Positions 31,027-40,763 of a stretch of 64,000 nucleotides of DNA are shown here, piece after piece. This DNA comes from Vreelandella olivaria (GTDB taxonomy: Bacteria; Pseudomonadota; Gammaproteobacteria; Pseudomonadales; Halomonadaceae). How positions within the stretch are numbered: position 1 is the stretch's first letter; each line of letters starts with the position of its first letter. The notes under the pieces were generated by a model. It had not been told where the DNA came from and did not search any database. It saw only the letters and a list, made by a program, of their open reading frames with translations. Where the stretch lies: assembly GCA_004295565.1 (NCBI GenBank), contig AP019416.1:4216001-4280000 (forward strand), read 5' to 3'. Made by a program: the position numbers and the translations under genes.

Positions 31027-32316
31027 CTAAACTGCCAGCCGATCACGCATGGCGTAGAACCACGCGCCCATCGCGGAAAGTGGAACACGTAGCAAACGCC
31101 CACCGGGCATGGGTAGGTGGGAAATCTGCGCAAAGGCTTCAAAACGCGCTTCTTCACCGCTAATCGTTTCTGCCACCAACTTGCCAGCCAGATGGGAGCA
31201 CGTTACCCCATGGCCAGAGTACCCCTGAGCGTAGTATACGTTGCTATTAATGCGGCCAAATTGCGGCAGACGGTTGAGTGTTAGCAAGAAGTTACCGCTC
31301 CAGGCGTAATCGACTCGAACATCGCCAAGTTCTGGGAAGGTAGAGAGCATTTTTGGTCGAATAGCAGCCTCGATACTGGAGGATGCTTGCCCGCCATAGT
31401 TCACGCCTCCGCCATACAGAAGACGGTTATCGGCGGTCAGGCGATAGTAATCCAAGAGGTAATTACAATCCTCTACCGCTTTATCGTTAGGCAGTAATCG
31501 CGCGGCTAACTCTGCAGACAGCGGCTCTGTGGTGATGATCTGGGTACCACACGGCATCGCTTTGCTTTCCAGCTTGGGTAGCAACCCTTGCAAATAGGCA
31601 TTGCCAGCCATGACCACCCGCTGAGCAGTCACTCGCCCCTTGGGGGTATGCAGCGTTACCGGCTCGCCGTGTTCCACTCTTGTCACGGGAGAATGTTCAA
31701 AAATCTTTCCACCCAACGACTCCAGCGCCACCGCCTGCCCCAGCACCAGATTGAGAGGGTGCAAATGCCCACCAGAGTGATCCACCAAGGCACCCACATA
31801 GCGTGTGCTGCCTACCTCTCGCTTGACCTCTTCGCCTTCCAGCAGCTCAAGCTGCTGATGGCCATAGCGTTCCCATAAGCTTTTTGATCCTTTAAGCCTT
31901 CCCACTGTTTCTTATTACAGGCGGCAAAAGGTTGCCCTCTTTTAGGTCGCAGTTGATCTGATACTTTTCAATGCGCTGACGGATAATTTGGTTACCCTCG
32001 AATGCCATAGCCCCCAGCGCTCGGGCGGTTTCAGCGCCGTTTTGTTTTTCGATAACATCCATATCACGGCTATAGCTATTGACGATCTGCCCACCATTGC
32101 GGCCGGAAGCCCCGAAGCCTATCGCCACACTTTCCAGCACCACCACTCGGTGACCGCGTTCCGCCAAATGCAACGCTGCAGAGATACCTGTAAACCCAGC
32201 CCCACGACACAGACATCACATTCCACGTCCCCGTCCAGCATGGGCCTTTGCGATGCGGAGTGTGACGATGCTGCGTAGTAAGAATCCACATGACCGGAAG
32301 AAGCTTGAGGTTGCAT
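31027..32316 (-). CDS. puuB: Gamma-glutamylputrescine oxidoreductase PuuB (two frameshifts)
   Basis: FAD-dependent DAO-family oxidase converting gamma-glutamylputrescine to the aldehyde, ammonia and H2O2. About 430 residues, close to E. coli PuuB. The N-terminus has SYYAASSHS and a glycine-rich FAD motif in CDVCVVG; GFGASGRNGGQIVNSYSRD, VEDCNYLLDYYRLTADNRLL and YYAQGYSGHGVTCSHLAGKL follow. Breaks near 32200 and 31905 are restored by single bases. It is convergent with puuA and separately promoted, with a 10-bp inverted repeat just upstream. Confidence 0.9.
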
Positions 32317-32334
32317 TTGCCATCACCCTTTTGT

Positions 32335-32358
32335 TGATTATTTTAACCAAAATAATCA
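32335..32358. promoter_or_regulatory. Perfect inverted repeat upstream of puuB
   Basis: TGATTATTTT-AACC-AAAATAATCA is a perfect 10-4-10 dyad 19 bases upstream of the puuB start, a position suited to an operator, most simply for the PuuR-like regulator at 23087. The rest of 32359-32616 contains no gene I can see, only a CCCCT-N6-AGGGG hairpin near 32541. Confidence 0.55.
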
Positions 32359-32616
32359 TATAGACCGCTGCAAAAATACGCAAGCCTCAGCAAATACCGG
32401 CTTTATAGAGGGGTAAGACTTTATTCTCTGAAAAAATGTTACTAAAAAGCAACATCCACTCATAACAAGTGACGGTCACACAACTGGAAATAGGTACCTC
32501 TCTCTTTATATACCGCCCCTCTGGAGGCGAACTTTCATGCCCCCTAACGTTGAGGGGAATAAAAGCGAGCTTAAAGCAGGTGCCTATACTGACCTTACCT
32601 GTTAATGGAGGTCGCT

Positions 32617-33798
32617 ATGGATTACCACCACTACCGCAAAGCCCTTGCGGAAACACTCGCCCAGAGTGAACTGCCCTTTCCCGCTGTCGAATATCAGGCG
32701 CGCCTGGAGAAGGTGCGCCAGGGTATGGCAGAGCATGGATTAGACGCGCTGCTACTCACCGATCCCGCCGATATCAATTACCTCACCGGTTACCACACCT
32801 TTGAAGTTTCGGTGCACGCTTGCCTGGTCTGCACTCAAGCGCGGCTAGTGCTACAAGTCGCCTCGATTGAAACCGGTGCGGCGGTGGTCACCGCCCGGGT
32901 CGATGAGATCATCGGTTACCGCTGGGAAAATCTGGATGAAATCATCACGCCGCTGGCAGACCTGCTTTCCCCTTGCTCGCAAATTGGTATTGATGGCTGG
33001 AGCAGCGGGCTGCGCTTTGGGGTGATCGATGCGTTGATGCAGACTATCGGCCGTGAGCGTTTTAGCGAGGCAGGCGCAGTGGTCGATGCAATTCGGCTTG
33101 TTAAAAGCCCCGCCGAGCTGGAGATGCTGCGAGAGCGCGCGGATCACCGCTCTCGGGTTAGAAACCGCGATACAGAGTATTCGCCCTGGCATGACCGATA
33201 ACGCTATTGCCGCCGTGGGCGCCAAAGCGCTGCTTGAAAATGGCAGCGAGTTTATGAGCCTACAGCCCATTGTGACCAGCGGGCACCGTATCGGCGTGAT
33301 TCACGTCAACCATAAACGGCGTGTCATCCAGGCCAATGAGCCGGTCTTCTTAGAGTTTGGCGCTGCATATCAGCGTTATACCGCCCCATGATGCGCACCG
33401 CCGTTACGGGCCAAGCCAGCAACGAATTAGCGTCTACACGTGATCTGTGTCGCTCACTGTTTGAGTCGTTATGCGACACCATGCGGCCTGGCAACACCTT
33501 CGAACAAGCGGCACAAGCCGCCGATGCCCTCCTCTCCCCGTATCGTGACCAGTACTTCTTCTCTGGTGTCTTTGGCTATGCCGTGGGCGCCCAGTTTCCA
33601 CCCAGCTGGGTGGAGGGCACCGGCTTTATCGCCAAAGGCCAGACACGTACTTTTGAAACCAATATGGTTTTTCACTTGCCGCTCTGCCTGCGCGTACCCG
33701 GCCAGTGGGGTGTGGGCATTAGCGATACGGTGGTGGTGACAGAACAAGGCGCCAAGCCACTGACCAATAACGACTGGCGTTTGTTTGAGGCATGCTGA
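32617..33798 (+). CDS. M24/creatinase-fold hydrolase, ectoine-hydrolase-like (frameshifts)
   Basis: Pita-bread-fold protein of about 394 residues. The N-terminal creatinase domain shows MAEHGLDALLLTDPADINYLTGYHTFE; the C-terminal domain has LETAIQSIRPGMTDNAIAAV and VFLEFGAAYQRYTAP. Positions that bind metals in aminopeptidase P are changed (LEFGA for VDFGA, GYAVGAQFPPSW for GHGIG, VGISDTVVV for VRIED), as in metal-free creatinase and ectoine hydrolase DoeA. Breaks lie near 33140 and 33390. The ATG at 32617 follows GGAGG. It stands beside puuB, so an amide or N-acetylated amine substrate is possible; DoeB/DoeC/DoeD partners are absent nearby. Confidence 0.75.
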
Positions 33799-33921
33799 TA
33801 GTCACAGCATTGACAGCTCGATGGAGTAGCGCTATCGTCAGCACAGATGCAAATGAGAAACACTATTTTTAGCTCTCTCATCTATATGAGGTGACGATCA
33901 TTTGAGGTAAAGGTAAGCACT

Positions 33922-34296
33922 ATGACCAGTGAGCAGCGCCAACTTCGCCAAACGTTGATATTTCTGCGCACCTCTTTTGAAGCGGTTCAGCACTCTATTG
34001 CTGGCCGCCTGGAAGACCCGCTGCCCTGTTGGATGGATACCAGCATGCTTTCCATGCTGTCGCGGGAACTCACTCGCTGCTGCCAACAGTCCAAGCCGCT
34101 ATTTGCCCCAGCCGTCACCGAACAGCTCTATATCGCCTCCCAGCAGTGCGAACTGCTACTCAAACAGTGCCCAGGGGTGCTCAGCAGCGCCGTCTGCTAT
34201 CGCCAACTGGGCGCCATTATGTTGCCACTTTCAAGCGCGCTGCAGCAGATCGACACTCCCACAAAGCGCCGCTGGCCTTGGATTAAGTGGAATTGA
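33922..34296 (+). CDS. Small hypothetical protein
   Basis: Intact frame of 124 residues with a plausible ribosome binding site (GAGGTAAAGG). It is helical and rich in Leu, Gln and Cys (RELTRCCQQSKPLF, QQCELLLKQCPGV, CYRQLGAIMLPLSSALQQID) and ends KRRWPWIKWN. I recognise no family, signal peptide or membrane helix. It lies between the M24 gene and a MITE-like element. The six cysteines, partly in pairs, are its only notable feature. Confidence 0.55.
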   Translation: MTSEQRQLRQTLIFLRTSFEAVQHSIAGRLEDPLPCWMDTSMLSMLSRELTRCCQQSKPLFAPAVTEQLYIASQQCELLLKQCPGVLSSAVCYRQLGAIMLPLSSALQQIDTPTKRRWPWIKWN

Positions 34297-34333
34297 CCAA
34301 GCATTGGGGCATTCACTAGGCCAGCAGATATCT

Positions 34334-34499
34334 AGGAGCCTGCCCGACTTAACACTGATCTACTGCGAATCCCGGTATTTTGGCCAACTTTATTCGATCG
34401 ATTTCGTTAAATAGCACGCTATTCGCCTCAATCGATCGATAAATTTGGCTCAAAATCCGTGCTTCTCGCGACGATCGGCCAAGCCGGACAGGCTCCTAG
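34334..34499. mobile_element. MITE-like element with terminal inverted repeats
   Basis: AGGAGCCTGCCCGACTT at the left end and AAGCCGGACAGGCTCCT at the right end are near-perfect inverted repeats (two mismatches), enclosing 166 bases with no reading frame. Inside, ATCGATCG-type palindromes at about 34395 and 34430 form a second nested dyad. The flanks CT/AG could be a short target duplication. Size and structure fit a non-autonomous insertion element. Confidence 0.6.
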
Positions 34500-34567
34500 T
34501 GGTGATCGCTAGCATGGTAGCAGGCAAGTAGCGACGCTCCAGACCTGGAAAATGCTAGGGGCAGTGT

Positions 34568-35113
34568 TTATTGATGCGTATCCTTGGTAGCAAGCACTTG
34601 CTTACCTAGGACTGTTAATCGATATTTTTGCAGGCGACTACGAGGTTTGTCTGGAACCGTCATCTCGATTAAGCCCTGTTTCATTGCGATTTGCTGATAA
34701 CGTTCTCTGAAATGCTTCTCGTCTTGCAGCCCCAACTCTGCCATCAACTCAGCTCTTCCCATCTCCCCTTCAAATGATTTGAGCAGACGTAAAATCTCGG
34801 GGGTGACTTCGGGGGTGACTTCGGGGTGACTTCGGGGGTGACTTCGGGGGTGACTTCAGTCACTGCCTCTTTCTCAACCGAAAACCCCTCGTGAACGGGT
34901 AAGCGAATTAAAAGTAACTGCGCTCATCGTCGGTCTCGAACACCGGCTCTGGAGAACCATTCGCCTTCATTACCCGAAGAATTTTTGGCACCCCCGTTGA
35001 ACGGCCTTCGGTTAAATCCAGTTCTTTTAAAAACTCGCCGATACGCCGGTTACGGTAGCGGCGGCTGGTCGAAGCCCGCCCTGCTTCTAAAAAAATAGCT
35101 CTCGCTTGACCCT
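34568..35113 (-). pseudogene. C-terminal remnant of a COG2865/AlbA_2-type ATP-binding regulator
   Basis: Read with a few one-base corrections this gives ELFFLEAGRASTSRRYRNRR, IGEFLKELDLTEGRSTGVPK, ERSYFLIRLPVHEGF, a VTPE repeat tract and the ending AELMAELGLQDEKHFRERYQ with KPRSRLQKYRLT. This is the tail of the large divergent-AAA/AlbA_2 family (COG2865), whose full proteins run to about 450-500 residues. The 5' two thirds are missing: upstream sequence switches at about 35113 to the promoter of the yfcC-like gene. A deletion linked to the neighbouring MITE-like element is possible. Confidence 0.7.
34798..34858 (-). repeat. Twelve-base tandem repeat encoding VTPE
   Basis: Five copies of GTCACCCCCGAA on the minus strand encode repeated Val-Thr-Pro-Glu in the remnant ATPase gene. 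One copy has four C instead of five and so shifts the frame; this is either a sequencing error or slippage in the repeat. Confidence 0.8.
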
Positions 35114-35191
35114 GCTATTTATCATGATAAATTCAAGATGAGACGCCAACGAGCGTCAACGCTGAGACACATCACAAGAAAGGGTATCCTC

Positions 35192-36586
35192 ATGGCTGAA
35201 CAACAAACCGCGGCAGCCTCTGGCTCGCGTAAAAAGTGGTATCAGGCGGTTCCCGACCCCATGGTGCTAATCTTTATTATTCTGGTCGCTACCTATTTTC
35301 TGACCTTCATTATCCCCGCCGGTGAATTTGAACGTGTTACCCAGGATGGCCGAACGGTGGTCGTGCCTGGCTCTTTTGCCTACTTGGAAGATGTCGCTAA
35401 TATTCCGCCCTTCAATATTTTTGTAGCGATTCCTGAAGGGCTTATCTCCGCCTCGCAGTATCTATTTATCGTCTTTATCGCCGGTGGTCTGTTTCATATT
35501 CTGCAAAAGACCGGCGCGTTAGAGAACGCGATCGGCGTAGCAGTTAATCGTGTTGGCGTTGAGCGGCGTAACGTCATTATCGTCGTCGGTACCTTTATCT
35601 ACGGCTTTTTTGGTGTCGCCGTCGGGTTTGAAAACAACATTGCATTAGTCCCCATTGCGGTTCTCATCGCCAGCGCCATTGGCTGCTCCAGTTTGGTGGG
35701 TACCGCTATGGCCGTTGGGGGTATTGGGATCGGTTTTGCACTCTCGCCCATCAATCCCTATACCGTGGGGGTTGCTCAAGGGATCGCTGAGCTGCCGACC
35801 TTCTCTGGCGCTTGGCTGCGTACGTTGCTAGTGCTTTCGTCACTTGCACTGCTCTCGCTGTATATTTGTAAGCGGGTGGTCAAGATGGAGTTTGAAGAGC
35901 CGGATAATGCGGAAGCGTTGAGCAAACCGCTTAACGAATACCATCTTTCTAAGCGCAACATTCTCACCATGGTCGTCTTTGTGGGCGGTCTGGTCGCTAT
36001 GCTCATTGGGGTGTTCACTCGCGGTTGGTATATCAATGAAATTGCAGGCACTTTCCTACTCCTGGCAATCATCATTGGCGCCTTAAACGGCCTATCGGCG
36101 AACGGTATTGTTAAACAGATGATGGAGGGTGCTGCCAGCGTAACCGCAGGCGCGCTGGTGATCGGGGTGGCGGCCTCTATTCAGGTCATCCTTGAGCAAG
36201 CAGTGATTATCGACACCATCGTTAACTCCCTGAGCGCCATGATCGACGGCATTCCGTCAATATTTTCCGCGATTATGGCCAGCGTGGTGCAGGGTATTAT
36301 CAACCTATTTATCCCTTCCGGTTCCGGTCAGGCACTGGTGACGATGCCGATTCTGATCCCCGTCGCAGATCTTGTGGGTATGAGCCGTCAACTAATGATT
36401 ACCGCCTTCCAAGTCGGCGACGGCTTAACCAATCTGATTGTTCCCACGTCTGGCGGCACACTCGCCATGCTGGCGCTGGGTCGCGTCTCATACGCCCAGT
36501 GGTTGAAGGCGATTATGCCCTTTATGGCGTTGGTGTATGTATTAGCCTGGGTAGGATTGGTGATTGGCCACTTGGTGGGTTACTGA
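35192..36586 (+). CDS. YfcC-family (ArcD-like) membrane carrier
   Basis: Intact 464-residue inner-membrane carrier of the YfcC/UIT3 group, with about twelve helices. KWYQAVPDPMVLIFIILVAT opens it, followed by FFGVAVGFENNIALVPIAV, GGIGIGFALSPINPYTVGVA and LFIPSGSGQALVTMPILIP, with QVGDGLTNLIVPTSGGTLA near the C-terminus. Members are predicted to carry basic amino acids, acetate or C4-dicarboxylates; none is firmly fixed. AAAGGG precedes the ATG. It heads a probable operon with the DUF1028 protein (18 bases on) and the M20 hydrolase, suggesting import of that hydrolase's substrate. Confidence 0.85.
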   Translation: MAEQQTAAASGSRKKWYQAVPDPMVLIFIILVATYFLTFIIPAGEFERVTQDGRTVVVPGSFAYLEDVANIPPFNIFVAIPEGLISASQYLFIVFIAGGLFHILQKTGALENAIGVAVNRVGVERRNVIIVVGTFIYGFFGVAVGFENNIALVPIAVLIASAIGCSSLVGTAMAVGGIGIGFALSPINPYTVGVAQGIAELPTFSGAWLRTLLVLSSLALLSLYICKRVVKMEFEEPDNAEALSKPLNEYHLSKRNILTMVVFVGGLVAMLIGVFTRGWYINEIAGTFLLLAIIIGALNGLSANGIVKQMMEGAASVTAGALVIGVAASIQVILEQAVIIDTIVNSLSAMIDGIPSIFSAIMASVVQGIINLFIPSGSGQALVTMPILIPVADLVGMSRQLMITAFQVGDGLTNLIVPTSGGTLAMLALGRVSYAQWLKAIMPFMALVYVLAWVGLVIGHLVGY

Positions 36587-36604
36587 ACAATAGAGGAAAC
36601 CGCG

Positions 36605-37306
36605 ATGACGCTTTCTCTCGTTCATTGCAATCCTGCCACAGGCACCGTAGCGGCCATCACCGCTACAGGCGGAGTGGCGGTGGGAGGCTATGTGCATCAC
36701 TGCTGGCGAGGCACTGGGGCATGCGTCACCCAAGGACGCTTTACCAACCCGTGGTACCCAGCAAGGATATATGAAGAACTTGCCGCGGGCGCCAGCGCCC
36801 GGCAGGCGCTTCGCGCCGCCGTTAGCGAGGACAACGACTCAGGTTTCCGCCAATGCTTGGTGATGGACTCTCTGGGCCGCACATCAGTACATTCAGGTGC
36901 AGAGAATGTGCCTGAAGTGGCTGAAACCTGCTTTCCCAGCGTTGCTGCCGTTGGCAACATGCTGCAGAGCGCCGAAGTCGTGCGGATTTTTGCAGAGCGA
37001 TTTTTACGCCTTAGCGCCACTAATAGCAGCGCCGCCATTCAACGCGACGAGTCGCCCCGCTTCCCTATTCATCACGACCAACATCTGCTTACGCATATGA
37101 TTGACGCTCTTGATGCTGCTCTATCAGCGGGCGGCGATAAGCGCGGTGCACGCTCGGCCGCGCTGCGTATCGAATCTTTTCATCAAGCACCCATCGATTT
37201 GCGCGTCGACTGGTCGGAAGACGTCGTAGGTACCTTGCGGTCATTAGCCGACCGGTTTCAGGGCGACGATTTTCAATCCTTTTGGCGCCAGCTACCGCTG
37301 CGCTAA
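36605..37306 (+). CDS. DUF1028 (Ntn-hydrolase-like) protein
   Basis: Intact protein of 233 residues matching DUF1028: MTLSLVHCNPATGTVAAITA, GGYVHHCWRGTGACVTQGRF, LLAAGASARQAL-type helix and the RQCLVMDSLGRTSVHSGAE segment. The family is believed to have an Ntn-hydrolase fold, and genes of this kind sit next to amidohydrolases and amino acid carriers, but no reaction is established. It lies between the YfcC carrier and the M20 hydrolase. A role in cleaving or handling the same amide or ureido compound is inferred from context only. Confidence 0.8.
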   Translation: MTLSLVHCNPATGTVAAITATGGVAVGGYVHHCWRGTGACVTQGRFTNPWYPARIYEELAAGASARQALRAAVSEDNDSGFRQCLVMDSLGRTSVHSGAENVPEVAETCFPSVAAVGNMLQSAEVVRIFAERFLRLSATNSSAAIQRDESPRFPIHHDQHLLTHMIDALDAALSAGGDKRGARSAALRIESFHQAPIDLRVDWSEDVVGTLRSLADRFQGDDFQSFWRQLPLR

Positions 37307-37369
37307 GTTGCACGTCTTATCTTATCGCTGAGCCGCATGCCCATGAGCCCAGCGTCTATTGGAGCGTTT

Positions 37370-38616
37370 ATGATCAATACTGCTTTTAACCAGGGTGAGT
37401 TGGGCCAAGTACTCATCGACCGCCTAGACAAAGCTGCCCAATGCTCTGAGCCAGGCCCCGGCGTAACGCGACTGTTCTGCTCCCAGGCGCATCGTCAGGT
37501 ACTGCCGCTAATCAGCCGCTGGATGGAGCAGGCTGGGCTAACTCCTCAGTTAGATGCCGCCGGTAACCTTGTGGGCCGCTGCCCCAAGGCCCAAGCGGGC
37601 AAAAAACTTTCATTATGGGCTCCCATCAAGATTCAGTAATAGAAGGCGGCAAATACGATGGCATGCTAGGCGTGGCCCTACCGCTATTGGCCTTGGAGGC
37701 GCTTAAACGCGAAGGCGTGACGCTGCCATTCGGGGTAGAAGTGGTCGCATTTGGCGACGAAGAAGGTGTGCGCTTCCCGACCACGCTGGTCGGCAGTAAA
37801 GCGCTGGCGGGGAACGTGACACCCGACCAACTGGAAGCCCAGGATGCCGAGGGAATCTCTTTACGAGAAGCATTAATAGCCTTCGGTTGCACGCCTGAGG
37901 ACATTCCCGCAACAGCCCGCGAACCGGCCAACACGCTGGGTTTTTTAGAAGTACATATTGAACAAGGGCCAATCCTGGAGCAGCGGGATCATGCGGTGGG
38001 CATTGTCACGGCGCTAACGGGTATTGAACGCCACAAGGTCACGCTAAGCGGCAAAGCCGGTCATGCAGGTACTACGCCGATGAACATGCGTCATGACGCG
38101 CTAGTCGGCGCGGCGGAAATGGTGCTTGCCATTGATAGCGTACTGCAGAATACCGATGAGTTGGTCGGCGTGGTGGGTAGACTCGATGTCCACCCCAACG
38201 CGGTCAATGTGATTCCCGCCCAGGTAACGTTCACGGTAGAGTTACGCTCTCCAGAGTCGGCTACTCGCCAATATGGAAGGGAGGCCGTAACAGCAGCGTT
38301 GGAGACAGTGGCGAAACGCCGCGGATTAACCATTAATATTGAAAACACCTACAGCGCCGATGCGGTGGCCTGTGCCGACTGGATGATGACCGCCCTCGAA
38401 CAGGCATGCACCCAAATTGGCCAACCGGCAGAGCGAATGTTTAGCGGCGCGGGGCATGATGGCTTAGCCATGCAGGCATTAACCGATATCGGCATGCTGT
38501 TTGTGCGCTGTAAAGAGGGGCTTAGCCACCACCCAGACGAAGCTATTACCGCCGAAGACGGCGAAGCCGCGACGCGAGTGGTCATGGCATTTTTACAGCA
38601 GTTGCCACGTCCATAG
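37370..38616 (+). CDS. M20-family N-carbamoyl/allantoate-type amidohydrolase (frameshifted)
   Basis: Zn-dependent amidohydrolase of the AllC/HyuC (hydantoinase/carbamoylase) family, about 415 residues. MGSHQDSVIEGGKYDGMLGV holds the first metal ligands (HxD type), VVAFGDEEGVRFP the bridging Glu-Glu, FLEVHIEQGPILEQ and SGKAGHAGTTPM the dimerisation lid, and FSGAGHDGLAM the final region. One extra T near 37605 joins GKKLS to FIMGSHQDS. I chose ATG 37370 (GGAG upstream) over 37337. Substrate could be allantoate, ureidoglycolate or an N-carbamoyl amino acid. No allantoinase or ureidoglycolate gene is nearby. Confidence 0.85.
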
Positions 38617-38636
38617 CATTTTCCGCCCTCAGTCCG

Positions 38637-39392
38637 TTACGCTAGTGGCTCAGGTAAAAAGCCTCGGCGCACCTGAGCCTCCTGCTGATTCATCACTTGT
38701 TGGGCATCGAGCATATGCTCACGCATGATGTTATAAGCGCTTTCGGCATCCCCTAACTCAATGGCATCCAAAATGTCCGCATGATAACGACAGCCAGTTT
38801 GGCCTAAATCGTGGGTAACTGGCTCATAGAGACGGTGATAAATCGTCAGATCTGAGAGAACTTGTATGGTGAAGCGGATAATAAATGTCAGCAACTGATT
38901 TCCACCAGCTAACTCGGCAAGCATTAGGTGAAAATGCAGCGAATCAAGATGCTGCTGACGCTCCGTCTCGCTATCGTCCGCTGGGGCTGCGTAGCTATGC
39001 AGGCTTTCACGTAAGCGTGCCATATCACTGGCGGCCACTTTGCCTGCTAAAGAAGCGGCTAGCTCAGGCTCTAACGCCAGCCGTATTTGATAAATATCCT
39101 TGATCGATATCTCTTTGAAAAACAGGTAATTGCTTAATAGCGATACGGCTTTGGCCTCGCTCATCTCACGCACAAAAGCACCGCCACCAGGCCCTGTGCG
39201 AGTTTCGACCAACCCCTGGGCTTCCAGTACTCGCGTGCTCTCACGTACCGTCCCTTTCGACACCTGCAGGGTCTCCATCAGTTCCGACTCACTAGGTAAC
39301 CGATCACCTGGCTTTAGGTGCCTATCCACGATCCAGCATTTAATGGTTTCCGCCACCTGATAAGGGCGGCGCTGAGGGGCGTTTTTTAACAT
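38637..39392 (-). CDS. GntR-family (FadR-type) transcriptional regulator
   Basis: Intact regulator of about 251 residues. The winged helix is at residues about 10-75 (ETIKCWIVDRHLKPGDRLPS, LQVSKGTVRESTRVLEAQGL). The C-terminal FCD domain is all-helical (IRLALEPELAASLAG, DSLHFHLMLAELAGGNQLL, HADILDAIELGDAESAYNIM), with Asp and His residues expected to bind a metal and a small organic acid. The frame can be extended upstream, but ATG 39392 (MLKNAPQRRPYQVAETIK) gives the family's usual N-terminus. It is convergent with the M20 hydrolase operon and divergent from the OYE gene, so it may control either. Confidence 0.85.
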   Translation of the reverse strand: MLKNAPQRRPYQVAETIKCWIVDRHLKPGDRLPSESELMETLQVSKGTVRESTRVLEAQGLVETRTGPGGGAFVREMSEAKAVSLLSNYLFFKEISIKDIYQIRLALEPELAASLAGKVAASDMARLRESLHSYAAPADDSETERQQHLDSLHFHLMLAELAGGNQLLTFIIRFTIQVLSDLTIYHRLYEPVTHDLGQTGCRYHADILDAIELGDAESAYNIMREHMLDAQQVMNQQEAQVRRGFLPEPLA

Positions 39393-39575
39393 GCTATCAA
39401 CAACATCCTTGGTAATAAGCAGCAAGAGTACCAGAGAGATGGCGAGTTTGGATGCCACATAAAAGGTGATCTAGCGCACAAATACGTTTAAAAAATATCT
39501 GGCTGGCACTAACTAGTAAACTGGTCTATTCTGGTGCATACTATTTCATCAAAGCAATCAAAAGGAGCTTAATTG

Positions 39576-40693
39576 ATGGCTTTCGAAACACTGTTTACGC
39601 CCCTCCAAATGGGCAGCCTATCGATTCCTAACCGGGTGATCATGGCGCCACTGACACGTGCGCGTACCCCGGATAGCGTACCGGGCGAAATGCAGGAAGC
39701 TTACTACGGCCAGCGCGCAGGTGCGGGGCTGATTATCAGCGAAGCCACCAATATCTCCCCACCGCCCGCGGCTATGTCTATACCCCAGGCATTTGGACGG
39801 ATGCCCAGGAAGCTGGCTGGAAAGGTGTCGTTGAAGCCGTCCATGCTAAAGGTGGCCGTATTGCCTTGCAGCTGTGGCACGTTGGGCGTGTTTCCCATGA
39901 AATGGTTCAACCTGACGGCCAACAGCCGGTAGCACCGAGTGCGCTGAAAGGCGAAGGCGCCCAGTGTTTCGTCGAGTTTGAAGACGGCACCGCGGGTCAG
40001 CACCCCACCAGCACACCGCGAGCGCTGGAAACCGACGAGATCCCCGGCATAGTTGAGGACTACCGTCAGGCAGCCGAGCGCGCCAAGCGCGCTGGTTTCG
40101 ATATGGTTGAAGTGCACGCGGCAAACGCCTACCTGCTCAACCAGTTTCTGGCCACCGGTACCAACAAGCGTACCGACCAGTACGGCGGATCATTGGAAAA
40201 CCGTGCCCGCTTCCCGCTGGAAGTGGTCGACGCGGTGATTGACGTTTACGGCGCAGACCGGGTGGGCATCCGCATGACGCCGTTTATCGAGCTATTTGGC
40301 CTGACCGATGATGAGCCGGAAGCGATGGCATTCTACATGGCCGAGCAGCTCTCCAAGCGCGGCCTGGCTTACCTGCATCTGAACGAGCCTAACTGGGCCG
40401 GTGGCGATATCACTTTCCCTGACGGCTTCCGCGAGCAGATGCGCGAGCGTTTCAGCGGCAGCCTGATCTACTGCGGTAACTATGATGCAGAGCGCGCTGA
40501 AGCCCGTATTGGTGAGAACACCACCGACGCCGTTGCGTTTGGCCGCCCTTATATCGCCAACCCCGATTTACCCGAGCGTTTCCGCGTTAATGCGCCGCTT
40601 ACCGAGCCAAATCACGAAACCTTCTACGGCGGTGATGAGAAGGGCTACACCGATTATCCGTTTATGGATAATGGCTATGACCGTATCCAGTAA
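39576..40693 (+). CDS. Old-yellow-enzyme family ene-reductase, NemA-like (frameshifted)
   Basis: FMN-dependent NADPH ene-reductase of about 373 residues, related to N-ethylmaleimide reductase. LFTPLQMGSLSIPNRVIMAPLTRAR opens it (shown here only as family block), then QLWHVGRVSHE, the His-Asn pair in EVHAANAYLLNQF, TDQYGGSLENRARF and AFGRPYIANPDLPER. One base added near 39770-39785 gives ATNISPRGYVYTPGIWTDAQ and joins the frames. AGGAG precedes ATG 39576. Typical roles are reduction of activated alkenes, nitrate esters or quinones. A strong terminator follows, so it is monocistronic. Confidence 0.88.
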
Positions 40694-40716
40694 CAGCCAA
40701 AGATAGCTTTCCGCCG

Positions 40717-40752
40717 CGCCCTGTTCAGCCTGTGACTGAACAGGGCGTTTTT
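40717..40752 (+). terminator. Intrinsic terminator after the OYE gene
   Basis: CGCCCTGTTCAG-CCTGTGA-CTGAACAGGGCG is a perfect 12-base stem followed by TTTTT, 24 bases after the stop codon. Confidence 0.93.
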
Positions 40753-40763
40753 CCTGCGAAACG

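Noticed and set aside
34798-34858. Short regularly repeated units that could suggest a CRISPR array
   Set aside because: The 12-base units are directly adjacent without spacers and encode VTPE in frame; no cas gene is present.
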